Below, piece after piece: positions 25,429 to 32,790 of a DNA stretch of 64,000 bases. The stretch covers positions 1,984,001 to 2,048,000 of the forward strand of contig CP159918.1 in assembly GCA_040616305.1 (NCBI GenBank), given 5' to 3'. Within the stretch, counting starts at the first letter, position 1, and the number at the start of each line of letters is the position of its first letter. This DNA is from UBA1876 sp003446665 (GTDB lineage Bacteria; Synergistota; Synergistia; Synergistales; Thermovirgaceae). A program made the translations under genes and the position numbers. The notes beneath the pieces were generated by a model that was not told the DNA's origin, searched no databases, and worked only from the letters and a program-made list of their open reading frames with translations.

Positions 25429-26624
25429 TGGTCCGCCTCCCTGGAAAGGACCGACCGGGCGATGCCTGCATATCCCTCACAGGCTGAGAGCAACTGGTCG
25501 ATCTCTATATATTCGTCTGCGACATGGGCCAATTCTTCCCTCGAGGGCCCGAAGCCCACGGTGGGAATCCTTGCCTTTCCTGCATAGTAGCTGCCGTTGG
25601 TGCAAAAAGAATAATGCGAGACACGTGGGGCCAGCCCCGACGACCTGAGACCTGCCAGAGCCTTGCGGACGAAGGGGTGGCTTTCCTCAAACAACCAGCC
25701 CGGAGCAAACCGCTCGGCCTTTATGGTCTCTCCCGTGTAGCATTTGGCGGTCCCTTCGGCGACAAAGACCTCTGCCTTGAGGTCCGGCTTGAAGGCTGCG
25801 ACACCTCTTATAATCCGTCTGATTTGCGCAAGAACCTCCTCTTTCGTCTCTCCAGGCAAAAGGCGGCGGTCAAAGGTGACGCGGCACTTGTCGGGAATGA
25901 CGCTTGCTCCCGGATAGGGCGATGAAATGATATCCGTTACTTCGAGTATGCCCTCTCCAAGTACGGGGTGGGAATGGGGGATGAATTCCTTTTCTACGTT
26001 CATCAAAAGGGGGAGCATCGTCTTTATGGCGTTAAGCCCCATAGAGGGGTTCGATGAATGGGCTGACTTTCCGTAGGTCTCCATTACTATCTCGGCGCGT
26101 CCCCTCTGTCCCCGCTTGAGGTCAAGCCCCGAGGCTTCTCCGATGACAACGTAATCGGGGTTCGTCATACGCGCGATGGATTCCGAGCCCACTCCCTCGA
26201 AGCATTCCTCGTGCACGCTTCCTGCGACAACAAGTTCCCCGCAAAGCCCTTTAGCCCTTTCCCTGAGCAGGTCCGCCGCAAAGACCATGGCGGCAAGGGC
26301 TCCCTTCATGTCCGAAGTGGCGCGTCCCCAGATACGGCCCCCGGAGATTTCCGCCCCGTAGGGATCGTGGCTCCAGGACTTTTCGTCGGCTACATCTACA
26401 TGGTCCATGTGGCCCTCAAGCAAAATCGTGGGTCCGTCTTCGCCGAAGACCATACGCCCTATCACGTTTCCGTAATGGTCGATTTCGACCTGGTCGTATT
26501 TCAGCGATCGCATCGCCTCGGCTAAAAGATGCGCCACCTCGCCCTCTTCGCCCGAAAGGCTTTTACGCTGAATGAGTTCCCTGCATAGCCCTATGAGCTC
26601 GTTTTTCCGTCTTTCGTCGATCAT
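25425..26624 (-). CDS. M20 family metal-dependent hydrolase (YgeY-like/ArgE-DapE type)
   Basis: 399 residues from ATG 26624 (MIDERRKNELIGLC), preceded by GGAGGAGGG; the frame extends upstream to 26684 but without a ribosome site. Active-site pattern complete: LLEGHMDHVDV (metal His and catalytic Asp), ATSDMKGALAAM (bridging Asp), VHEECFEG (general-base Glu and metal Glu), GEASGLDLKRGQRGRAE (metal acidic residue) and ELAHVADEYIEIDQL (last His). These hydrolases remove acyl or carbamoyl-like groups from amino acids or peptides. First gene of a run with cupin, two membrane-associated proteins and RidA. It is a paralogue of the proteins at 53926 and 62603. Confidence 0.88.
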   Translation of the reverse strand: MIDERRKNELIGLCRELIQRKSLSGEEGEVAHLLAEAMRSLKYDQVEIDHYGNVIGRMVFGEDGPTILLEGHMDHVDVADEKSWSHDPYGAEISGGRIWGRATSDMKGALAAMVFAADLLRERAKGLCGELVVAGSVHEECFEGVGSESIARMTNPDYVVIGEASGLDLKRGQRGRAEIVMETYGKSAHSSNPSMGLNAIKTMLPLLMNVEKEFIPHSHPVLGEGILEVTDIISSPYPGASVIPDKCRVTFDRRLLPGETKEEVLAQIRRIIRGVAAFKPDLKAEVFVAEGTAKCYTGETIKAERFAPGWLFEESHPFVRKALAGLRSSGLAPRVSHYSFCTNGSYYAGKARIPTVGFGPSREELAHVADEYIEIDQLLSACEGYAGIARSVLSREADQ

Positions 26625-26801
26625 GGTATCCCTCCTCCGGCCGCAATAACGTAACTGGAACCAAGACATGGAGGTTTTAAACATATCAACCGATACGGGT
26701 TCCCAAAATCATTTTACACGGGTTTAGCCAGATTCGCGAAGGCCTATCATCTGAATACCCGTTCATTGCTCAACCATGATAAAACTCTTTTTTACCTAAG
26801 A

Positions 26802-26827
26802 AAAGAGCCGCCCTAGGGCGGCTCTTT
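26802..26827 (-). terminator. Terminator of the encapsulin operon
   Basis: Perfect 26-bp palindrome (arms starting AAAGAGCCGCCC), 23 bp after the encapsulin stop; on the minus strand it continues into TTTTC. It could also stop plus-strand reading. Confidence 0.7.
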
Positions 26828-26849
26828 AAGTTTTCCTTACCTGAGCGAA

Positions 26850-27653
26850 CTATCCGGTCACAAGCGGAACTACTGCGGCCGGCTCTATGACCCGGAAGGT
26901 GAACGACTCGGCCATGAAAAGCCGGACCTTGTCGCCCACGGTGGCTTCGTAACCTATGCAGAAATCCTGCCCCAACGTCAGCTCGAAATCTCCGCCCCTT
27001 GCAGAAACGACAAAAGCGTCCTTAATGCCGGGAGCGAAAACCACACCTGATTCAAGGAGCAACGAAAGGCGTTTCCTCAGGGGATACCCTTCCCCTTTAA
27101 CATCGAGGGCCTGCCAGAGCTCGGGACCGGCCAAAAGCATATAAGGCCCTTCGATAGAGGCATCCTTCAGCTTAGCGAGGGCTTTCGATATGGATGCCAT
27201 TATATCGACGCCGTTTTTCGCTGACAGCGCAACGGCGTTGTCCTTACCGGCTTTGGCGAGCCCCGTTATGTTGGCCGGTTCGAACCCCTGGTACACTGCG
27301 TTTTCCTCGAAAAGAGCCATCTTGCCTGCAGCCTCTATAACAGGGTCCAGATAGAGGTCTTTTGCTCCCCTTATAACGTTGTCCAGTTCCCACACGTCAA
27401 GTTCGAAAGAAACCCTGGCTTCCACCAGTGGCTGGACGACGTGGACGCCCCAGCACACATCTCCTTCGCCACAGGGTTTAAAGACATCGAGGCGCCCTGT
27501 AACTACGGCGCCATGATCCCAGCCGTGCGGTCCGGACACGTCCACAAAACGGCGGGCCGAGAGTTTTTCTTTCAGGACCTTGCGTGCCTGATCATCTATC
27601 TCTTCCCACGCCTCTTCGTTGACAGGCGCTAGTGACCTTTTCAGCATATCCAT
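26850..27653 (-). CDS. Encapsulin nanocompartment shell protein (family 1)
   Basis: 267 residues, the standard size of an HK97-fold encapsulin. Typical stretches: MLKRSLAPVNEEAWEEID at the N-terminus, VSFELDVWELDNVIRGA (about 95-111), ANITGLAKAG, EGPYMLLAGPELWQAL, VVSARGGDFELTLGQDFCIGY (about 215-235) and a C-terminal FMAESFTFRVIEPAAVV. These align by eye with the Thermotoga encapsulin. It self-assembles into an icosahedral shell in the cytoplasm that takes up proteins with a C-terminal targeting peptide. GGAGGAAAAATC precedes the ATG. The gene just upstream encodes a ferritin-like protein ending in such a peptide, so this is a cargo-shell operon for iron storage or oxidative protection. Confidence 0.95.
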   Translation of the reverse strand: MDMLKRSLAPVNEEAWEEIDDQARKVLKEKLSARRFVDVSGPHGWDHGAVVTGRLDVFKPCGEGDVCWGVHVVQPLVEARVSFELDVWELDNVIRGAKDLYLDPVIEAAGKMALFEENAVYQGFEPANITGLAKAGKDNAVALSAKNGVDIMASISKALAKLKDASIEGPYMLLAGPELWQALDVKGEGYPLRKRLSLLLESGVVFAPGIKDAFVVSARGGDFELTLGQDFCIGYEATVGDKVRLFMAESFTFRVIEPAAVVPLVTG

Positions 27654-27695
27654 GATTTTTCCTCCTTTCAGATCCTCAAAAATAAAAAACAGAAG

Positions 27696-28058
27696 CTAGC
27701 TTTTCTTCAGGCTTCCTATGCCGAGGTTCGATCCCTTTTGGCCCGAGCCGGCAGCTTCTCCACCTGTTGCGGCTTCTTCAACCTGTGTAATGGGAGCCTC
27801 GGTAAAAAGATACGTTCGCAACACCTCGTCGAAAACGGGCATATTTCTCCTCAGCCATTCCAACATCATCGCAGCGTGCTCGATTTCCTCATCCCTGTTG
27901 TGGATCAATATCTCCCTTATGGATTCATCTTTTGTCGCCGCGGCTCTCTGGTGATACCAGTCGACTGCCTCGATTTCCTCCTTGAGACTGTGCAGCGCCC
28001 TGACTATATCCCTGTCTTCGGCACCAAGTTCTTCGACGGGTTCATGATAATCGGACAT
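27696..28058 (-). CDS. Encapsulated ferritin-like protein (EncFtn) with encapsulin-targeting peptide
   Basis: 120 residues from ATG 28058 (MSDYHEPVEEL), chosen for GAGGAGGAAC upstream. Two-helix ferritin-like domain at about 15-95: EIEAVDWYHQRAAATKDE and NRDEEIEHAAMMLEWLRRN. Glu28, Trp34, Tyr35, Glu58 and His61 match the ferroxidase-site residues of Rhodospirillum EncFtn (Glu32, Trp38, Tyr39, Glu62, His65) with a constant offset of four. A flexible Gly/Ala/Glu linker follows and the protein ends GSNLGIGSLKKS, the LGIGSL-type signal that docks cargo to the encapsulin shell. EncFtn dimers form decameric rings that oxidise Fe(II) inside the shell. The shell gene is 42 bp downstream. Confidence 0.94.
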   Translation of the reverse strand: MSDYHEPVEELGAEDRDIVRALHSLKEEIEAVDWYHQRAAATKDESIREILIHNRDEEIEHAAMMLEWLRRNMPVFDEVLRTYLFTEAPITQVEEAATGGEAAGSGQKGSNLGIGSLKKS

Positions 28059-28090
28059 ACCTTGTTCCTCCTCTCGCGAAATCATTTTCC

Positions 28091-28129
28091 AATGTCACCT
28101 TCAAATGTCACATGATATTTATTATTATA
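28091..28129 (-). promoter_or_regulatory. Possible -10 box and direct repeats upstream of the encapsulin operon
   Basis: Minus-strand TATAAT at 28124-28129, without a good -35. Downstream of it, AATGTCAC (plus strand) occurs twice, 28091-28098 and 28104-28111, 13 bp apart. Placed in the leader before the ferritin gene, they may be a regulator site, but this is unproven. Confidence 0.35.
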
Positions 28130-28202
28130 ACGCAAGCCGCGGCTTTCGCCGAACACCGGCTAAGAATCACCTTACAAATCCCTGATAGCCGGGGCCTTTA
28201 AA

Positions 28203-29027
28203 TTATTCTTCCTCTTCAACTCTTGTTGAAAGAAGGAAATTGTTCAGGCCCTGACGGTAGTCTTCGCCGGTAAGTATAAAACCTCCGTTGTGGTCGCCTT
28301 TAAGCTCCAAAAATGCCTTGGGCTCCCTTGCGGCTTCATACAGAGTCCTCCCGTGTCCGTAGGGGATAATTTCATCGTCGCGGCTGTGAACCACCATAAC
28401 AGGGCAGTTTACGCTTTCAAGATGTTTTATCGTAGCGAAGGCGTCGCGGACGAGATACCTTACGGGAAGGAAGGGAAAGTAGCGTTTCCCGATGTCTGCC
28501 AGCGAAGTGAAGGTAGATTCAAGGATAAGTGCGGCAGGGGTCTGTTCCGCTGCAAGTTTCGCGGCCACGGCTCCTCCCAGGGAACGACCAAAGAACACGA
28601 TCTTCGACATGTGATAACCTCTGTCCAGAAGAACTTCCAACGCGGCACGACCGTCCCAGTAAAGGCCTTCTTCCGAAGGCTTGCCTCGGCTTTTTCCGTA
28701 ACCCCTGTAGTCGAAGATGAAAACATCCAGCCCAAGGCGGTGGAAGATACGGATGGATTCCAGCCTGTAGGAGATATTCCCGGCGTTTCCGTGGAAAAAG
28801 AGCACCGCCATCGAGTCTTCCTTCGAGGAAGGTACGTACCATCCGTTAAGCCAAAAACCGTCTGCCGTCCTGAAGTCGATTTCTTCGTACTCCATACCTG
28901 CCTCGTAAGGAGTCATGACGATTTCAGACGTAGGATGGTAGAGGAGCCGGTCGTAAAAAAGATATGCGCCGACGGTAACTGCCAGGTACGTGACCGCGGC
29001 GATCAGAAGGATTCTGAGAAGGCTCAA
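28203..29027 (-). CDS. Membrane-anchored alpha/beta hydrolase
   Basis: 274 residues from TTG 29027 after GGGGAGG. One N-terminal membrane helix (ILLIAAVTYLAVTVGAYLF), then an alpha/beta hydrolase fold: oxyanion stretch VLFFHGNAGN, nucleophile elbow FFGRSLGGAVA (Ser), acid HSRDDEIIP (Asp) and His in KGDHNGGF. This resembles YfhR/BEM46-type hydrolases, whose substrates are mostly unknown. The gene starts 17 bp after the membrane protein gene at 29044, and both follow buk1, so it may be the last gene of that transcript. Confidence 0.85.
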   Translation of the reverse strand: MSLLRILLIAAVTYLAVTVGAYLFYDRLLYHPTSEIVMTPYEAGMEYEEIDFRTADGFWLNGWYVPSSKEDSMAVLFFHGNAGNISYRLESIRIFHRLGLDVFIFDYRGYGKSRGKPSEEGLYWDGRAALEVLLDRGYHMSKIVFFGRSLGGAVAAKLAAEQTPAALILESTFTSLADIGKRYFPFLPVRYLVRDAFATIKHLESVNCPVMVVHSRDDEIIPYGHGRTLYEAAREPKAFLELKGDHNGGFILTGEDYRQGLNNFLLSTRVEEEE

Positions 29028-29043
29028 AGGGCCTCCCCCCTTT

Positions 29044-29658
29044 TCATACCGCTGGCACGAATCGCCGGTAGACCCAAACGTGGGCGCAGAAGGTCACCGG
29101 AACCGAGATTAAAAGCCCCAGGCCGAACAGAAGCGACCCCAGGATGTTGAGTGCTACCATGGACAGCCCCAAAAAAAGCAGACCCCACCTTGAACCCTTG
29201 GTGAGCCTCGCGCTTTCTTTGAGGGCCTCGATGGGGCCGAGTTTTCTGTCGATGATCAGGTACGGCGTAAATTGGCAGGCGACACCAACGTATACGCCCG
29301 GGACAATAAAAAAGATGAGACCTATGCCGACGAGCAGGGAATATACAAGCGTACCGAAGAAATAGGCGATATAACGGCTCCCTATCCTCCTGAACTCGGA
29401 TGGGGCCACCGTTTCTCTGTCGTGAATGGCAAGACATGAAAGAATGACCGCCATAGCCACAGCGATTCGCCAGATGCCGGCGGCAAGTTCGACAAGACTC
29501 TTTTCGACCGAACCTTCAGGAAACGTCCCGGCCCATCCTCCGAGCAAGAACAGGGGGACGACCGCAAGAAGAAGCAACCCTGTGAAAAAGAACAGATTCC
29601 TTGCATAGGCACGCCAGCCCCAACGAAACGCCTCACCTATCGGAACGTTGACTTTCAT
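29044..29658 (-). CDS. Polytopic membrane protein (YciC/DUF975-like)
   Basis: 204 residues with five or six membrane helices. It has the general shape of integral-membrane proteins in the YciC/DUF975 group: an N-terminal amphipathic stretch IGEAFRWGWRAYARNLFFF, a central helix pair, and the cytosolic segment PYLIIDRKLGPIEALKESARL before the last helices, which is typical of that group. Function unknown. It follows buk1 by 37 bp across a short tandem repeat. Confidence 0.65.
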   Translation of the reverse strand: MKVNVPIGEAFRWGWRAYARNLFFFTGLLLLAVVPLFLLGGWAGTFPEGSVEKSLVELAAGIWRIAVAMAVILSCLAIHDRETVAPSEFRRIGSRYIAYFFGTLVYSLLVGIGLIFFIVPGVYVGVACQFTPYLIIDRKLGPIEALKESARLTKGSRWGLLFLGLSMVALNILGSLLFGLGLLISVPVTFCAHVWVYRRFVPAV

Positions 29659-29672
29659 CTTGCGGTCCTCCC

Positions 29673-29710
29673 CGTTTACCGTGGTTTACCGTGGTTTACC
29701 GTGGTTTACC
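29673..29710 (-). repeat. Tandem decamer repeat at the 3' end of buk1
   Basis: GTGGTTTACC (plus strand) occurs three times in a row at 29681-29710, with a partial fourth copy at 29673-29680. It covers the last codons of buk1, and each unit carries TAA in one minus-strand frame, so the buk1 stop codon (29696-29698) is supplied by the repeat. Slippage here would extend or preserve the tail by 10-base steps. Confidence 0.8.
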
Positions 29711-30784
29711 CTGGTATTCTCTGGCCTCCTCCTTGCCCCGTAGCACTCTGAGTGCTCCTTCTGCAAGGGCTTTCATCTCATCTTCGCCGGGGTACACCTT
29801 CACTGAAGCTATGAAAGCTACCCTTTCTTCTATCGCCTTCGTAAAGGCCTCGCTGTGGGCCAGACCTCCCGTGAGCACCACAAGGTCGACCTGGCCTTTC
29901 AGGACCGCCGCCCTGGCAGCTATTTCCTTTGAGATAGCGTAGGTCATGGCCCGGAAGATGAGGTCGGCCTTTTCGTCGCCCTCTTTTCTAAGCCGCTCCA
30001 CCTCGCGGAGATCGTTGGTCCCCAGATGTGCCACCAGGCCGCCGCCTCCTGTTATTCTCCTTAGAAGCTCGTCGAGTTCTATTTCCCCACTGAAAGCGAG
30101 TTTCGCCAGTTCGCCGGCGGGAAGCGAACCTGCCCTTTCCGGCGAGAAGGGACCCTCTCCGTCGAGGGCATTGTTGACGTCCACCACCTTGCCCTTTTCG
30201 TGGGCGCCCACGGAAATGCCGCCGCCCATATGTGCGACGACAAGGTTCACATCTTCATATTCCTTGCCCATATCCATTGCCGCACGCCTTGCCACGGCCT
30301 TCTGGTTAAGCGCGTGGAAGATTGATCTCCTTTGTATCTCCGGGAGTCCGGAAAGCCGGGCTTCTTCCATGAGCTCGTCGACCACCACGGGGTCGACGAT
30401 GAAAGCAGGCTTCCCCCCTGCTTCGTCGGCAAGCCGTTTGGCAAGCGGAGCTCCCAGGTTACTGGCGTGCGAACCATAGGCACAGGTCCTCAGGTCATGG
30501 AGCATTTTATCGTTTACGGCGTAGGTACCCCCGGGGATCGGGCAAAGCAGTCCTCCCCTTCCCACAAATGCGTCGATTCCGTGTACATCCGTCTCATGAG
30601 TTACCAGAGCTTTCAGGATCTCCTCCAGACGAAAGGGTTCCTGGGCTGGAATGCCCGCATAGTGCCGGAGGACGTCCACATCGTATCGCTGGGTCTCGCT
30701 CCATACCTCCCGGTCTTCTTCGAAAAGGGCGATCTTGGTGCTTGTCGAACCGGGATTTATGGCAAGGATCGTCAATGGGTCCAT
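29696..30784 (-). CDS. buk: Butyrate kinase (copy 1)
   Basis: 362 residues; acetate/propionate/butyrate kinase family. Makes ATP and a carboxylate from acyl phosphate. N-terminal phosphate motif ILAINPGSTSTKIALFE, NLVVAHMGGGISVGAHEKG (about 205-223), NALDGEGPFSPERAGSLP, and a C-terminal VVLTGGLAHSEAFTK are all intact. TGAGGAGGAATTG precedes the ATG. It follows ptb1 across a hairpin. With branched-chain amino acids as fuel, isobutyryl- and isovaleryl-phosphate are as likely substrates as butyryl-phosphate (inference). Confidence 0.95.
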   Translation of the reverse strand: MDPLTILAINPGSTSTKIALFEEDREVWSETQRYDVDVLRHYAGIPAQEPFRLEEILKALVTHETDVHGIDAFVGRGGLLCPIPGGTYAVNDKMLHDLRTCAYGSHASNLGAPLAKRLADEAGGKPAFIVDPVVVDELMEEARLSGLPEIQRRSIFHALNQKAVARRAAMDMGKEYEDVNLVVAHMGGGISVGAHEKGKVVDVNNALDGEGPFSPERAGSLPAGELAKLAFSGEIELDELLRRITGGGGLVAHLGTNDLREVERLRKEGDEKADLIFRAMTYAISKEIAARAAVLKGQVDLVVLTGGLAHSEAFTKAIEERVAFIASVKVYPGEDEMKALAEGALRVLRGKEEAREYQGKPR

Positions 30785-30805
30785 CGCAATTCCTCCTCAC
30801 TGATA

Positions 30806-30841
30806 AAAAGGAAGGGGGGCCGGCGAAATCACCGGCCCTCC
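30806..30841 (-). terminator. Hairpin between ptb1 and buk1
   Basis: 10-bp stem (30814-30823 with 30832-30841, one G-T pair), 8-base loop; on the minus strand followed by TTCCTTTTT. Starts 4 bp after the ptb1 stop. Probably partial termination, since buk1 has no other clear promoter. Confidence 0.65.
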
Positions 30842-30845
30842 GTTT

Positions 30846-31766
30846 TTACTTGTTCTGGTAAGTTGAGAGGGCCACGGCCGAGGCGATAGAAAGGAGTTTT
30901 GTTTCGGCCGTGTCGGAGCGACTCGTAAGGACCACCGGCGCCTTGGCCCCTAGCACCAGACCGGCAGTCTTGTTGTTGCTGAAGTAAACGATAGCCTTGG
31001 CCATCATGTTTCCGGCCTCGATATCCGGAACCAGGAGGATATCGGCCTTCCCGGCGACTTCCGATTCTATTCCCTTGTGTTTGGCCGATTCCTCGCTTAT
31101 CGCGTTGTCCAGTGCGAAGGGACCGTCGACGATGCAGCCTTTTATCTGCTTTCTGCGGCTCATCTGAGACAGGGTAGCCGCGTCAATGGTGCAGGGCATT
31201 TCGGGATTAACGACTTCAACGGCAGCGAGCACTGCGACCTTGGGCAGTTCAATACCAAAGGCGTGGGCAAGGTCGACCGTGTTGTTTAGTATGTTTACCT
31301 TTGTGGACAGGTCCGGGTACATGTTGAAGGCCGGATCGCAGATGAAAAAGAGCCGGTCGTACCCCTCTACCTGGTGGATATAAACGTGGGAAAGTGTCCC
31401 GCCTGTCCGCAGGCCCACTTCCTTGTTGAGGACGCCCCTTAGGAAGTTGGCGGTTGAGATCATGCCCTTCATCAGGATGTCCGCCCTGCCGGAGGAAACC
31501 AGCTTCACCGCCTCCAGGCCGACCATTTTCTGATCGTCCCTGACGTCCACTATCTCGTAATTGCCGATATCGATGCCCATGGCGCCCGCCACGTCACCGA
31601 TCTTGTCGGCATCACCCACCAAAATGGCCTCTGCAACACCTTCCTTGCGCGCATTCTCGACGGCTTCCATGACTTCGGCGTCTTCGGCGAGGGCCACAGC
31701 AATCTTTTTTGGGCCCACTTCCTTAGCGTACTTCAGAAGTCCTTCAAGCGACCTGATCTGTTCCAT
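30846..31766 (-). CDS. ptb: Phosphate butyryltransferase (copy 1)
   Basis: 306 residues, Pta/Ptb family. Converts acyl-CoA plus phosphate to acyl phosphate for the kinase. Family stretches: EVVNPEMPCTIDAATLSQM (about 205-225), CIVDGPFALDNAISEES, ADILLVPDIEAGNMMAKA and APVVLTSRSDTAETKLLS at the C-terminus. GGAGGTACC lies 9 bases before the ATG. Close in sequence to ptb2, which lies directly upstream, so the pair arose by duplication. Confidence 0.95.
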   Translation of the reverse strand: MEQIRSLEGLLKYAKEVGPKKIAVALAEDAEVMEAVENARKEGVAEAILVGDADKIGDVAGAMGIDIGNYEIVDVRDDQKMVGLEAVKLVSSGRADILMKGMISTANFLRGVLNKEVGLRTGGTLSHVYIHQVEGYDRLFFICDPAFNMYPDLSTKVNILNNTVDLAHAFGIELPKVAVLAAVEVVNPEMPCTIDAATLSQMSRRKQIKGCIVDGPFALDNAISEESAKHKGIESEVAGKADILLVPDIEAGNMMAKAIVYFSNNKTAGLVLGAKAPVVLTSRSDTAETKLLSIASAVALSTYQNK

Positions 31767-31835
31767 TCATGGTACCTCCCTGTCTTGAAATCCTGTTTTA
31801 CGGCCTCGTCTTTTGAGGCCAGGCTGTAATTTAAT

Positions 31836-31856
31836 AAAAACCCCGCAAAGCAGGGG
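31836..31856 (-). terminator. Terminator after ptb2
   Basis: Minus strand: CCCCTGC, loop TTT, GCGGGG (one bulged T), followed by TTTTTATT. Separates buk2-ptb2 from ptb1-buk1. A second small stem (GGCCTC/GAGGCC) lies at 31802-31820. Confidence 0.65.
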
Positions 31857-31878
31857 AAAGCCTTTAGCTGCGATCGCG

Positions 31879-32787
31879 TCAACCGCGCTTTGCCAGAAGC
31901 GCTCCCAGTGCAATAGAATGCAGTTTCGTGGCCGCCGTGTCAAACCGGCTCGTCAGGACCACCGGGCAGCGGGCCCCCAGGATTACCCCGGCCCCTACAC
32001 CACCTGCCATGTAAGACATTACCTTGCCCATCATGTTTCCGGCATCGATATCCGGAACAATCAGGATGTCGGCCCTGCCCGCAACTTCCGATTCGATGCC
32101 CTTGTGCCTGGCGGAAGCCTCGCTAACGGCGTTGTCCAGCGCGAGCGGACCGTCGACGATGCAGTCTTTTATCTGTTTTCGACGGTTCATCTGGGTGAGG
32201 GCCGCAGCATCCACGGTACAGGGCATTTCCGGATTCACGACCTCCACGGCCGCAAGGACAGCCACCTTCGGGCATTCCACTCCCAGTCTCCTGTAGCAGG
32301 CCACCGCGTTTTCGATTATCACCTGTTTCGTCTTCAGGTCGGGGTACATGGTCATGCCCCCATCGGTCATGCCGAAGACCTTGCCCATCCTGGGGATATG
32401 AAACAGGAACAAGTGCGAAAGGAGAGAACCGGCCCTCAGGCCCCATTCCTTGTTGAGTATGGCCTTGAGCAAGGTAGCCGTCTTGACATTACCTTTCATC
32501 AGGAGATCCGATTCCCCTGACGATACGCTTTTTACGGCCTTCTCCGCCGCAGCCGCCTCGTCGCTTTCGTCGACGAGTTCAAAAGGCGACAAGTCGATAC
32601 CCAGGTCTTTCGCGATTGCCTCTATCTTCCGCAGGTCACCGAAAAGGACGGGCTCGACGACTTCCCTTTTTGCCGCGTCATGGACAGCCTTAAGAACTTC
32701 AACATCCTGCGCCGCCGCAACGGCCAGTCTCATGGTGCTTCCTGAAACGCTTTCTTCGACCAGAAAATCGAGATTTCGAAAGGACAT
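31879..32787 (-). CDS. ptb: Phosphate butyryltransferase (copy 2)
   Basis: 302 residues, same family and motifs as copy 1: EVVNPEMPCTVDAAALTQM, CIVDGPLALDNAVSEAS, ADILIVPDIDAGNMMGKV and CPVVLTSRFDTAATKL. The conserved C-terminal halves are very similar; the N-terminal halves differ more, which may separate acyl-chain preferences. It starts 3 bp after buk2, with GGGAGGCGTAA (inside the buk2 end) as ribosome site. Confidence 0.95.
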   Translation of the reverse strand: MSFRNLDFLVEESVSGSTMRLAVAAAQDVEVLKAVHDAAKREVVEPVLFGDLRKIEAIAKDLGIDLSPFELVDESDEAAAAEKAVKSVSSGESDLLMKGNVKTATLLKAILNKEWGLRAGSLLSHLFLFHIPRMGKVFGMTDGGMTMYPDLKTKQVIIENAVACYRRLGVECPKVAVLAAVEVVNPEMPCTVDAAALTQMNRRKQIKDCIVDGPLALDNAVSEASARHKGIESEVAGRADILIVPDIDAGNMMGKVMSYMAGGVGAGVILGARCPVVLTSRFDTAATKLHSIALGALLAKRG

Positions 32788-32790
32788 ACG

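Noticed and set aside
26625..26849. Promoter for the M20 hydrolase operon
   Set aside because: TTGAGC with a 17-bp spacer is present but the -10 (ATGATA) is poor; I could not choose a convincing promoter in this gap.
29673..29710. CRISPR-like array
   Set aside because: The unit is 10 bp and directly tandem, without spacers; it is a simple short tandem repeat.
30806..31862. Possible tRNA or riboswitch in the ptb/buk spacers
   Set aside because: The stems are simple terminator hairpins; no cloverleaf, T-loop sequence or aptamer-like arrangement is present.
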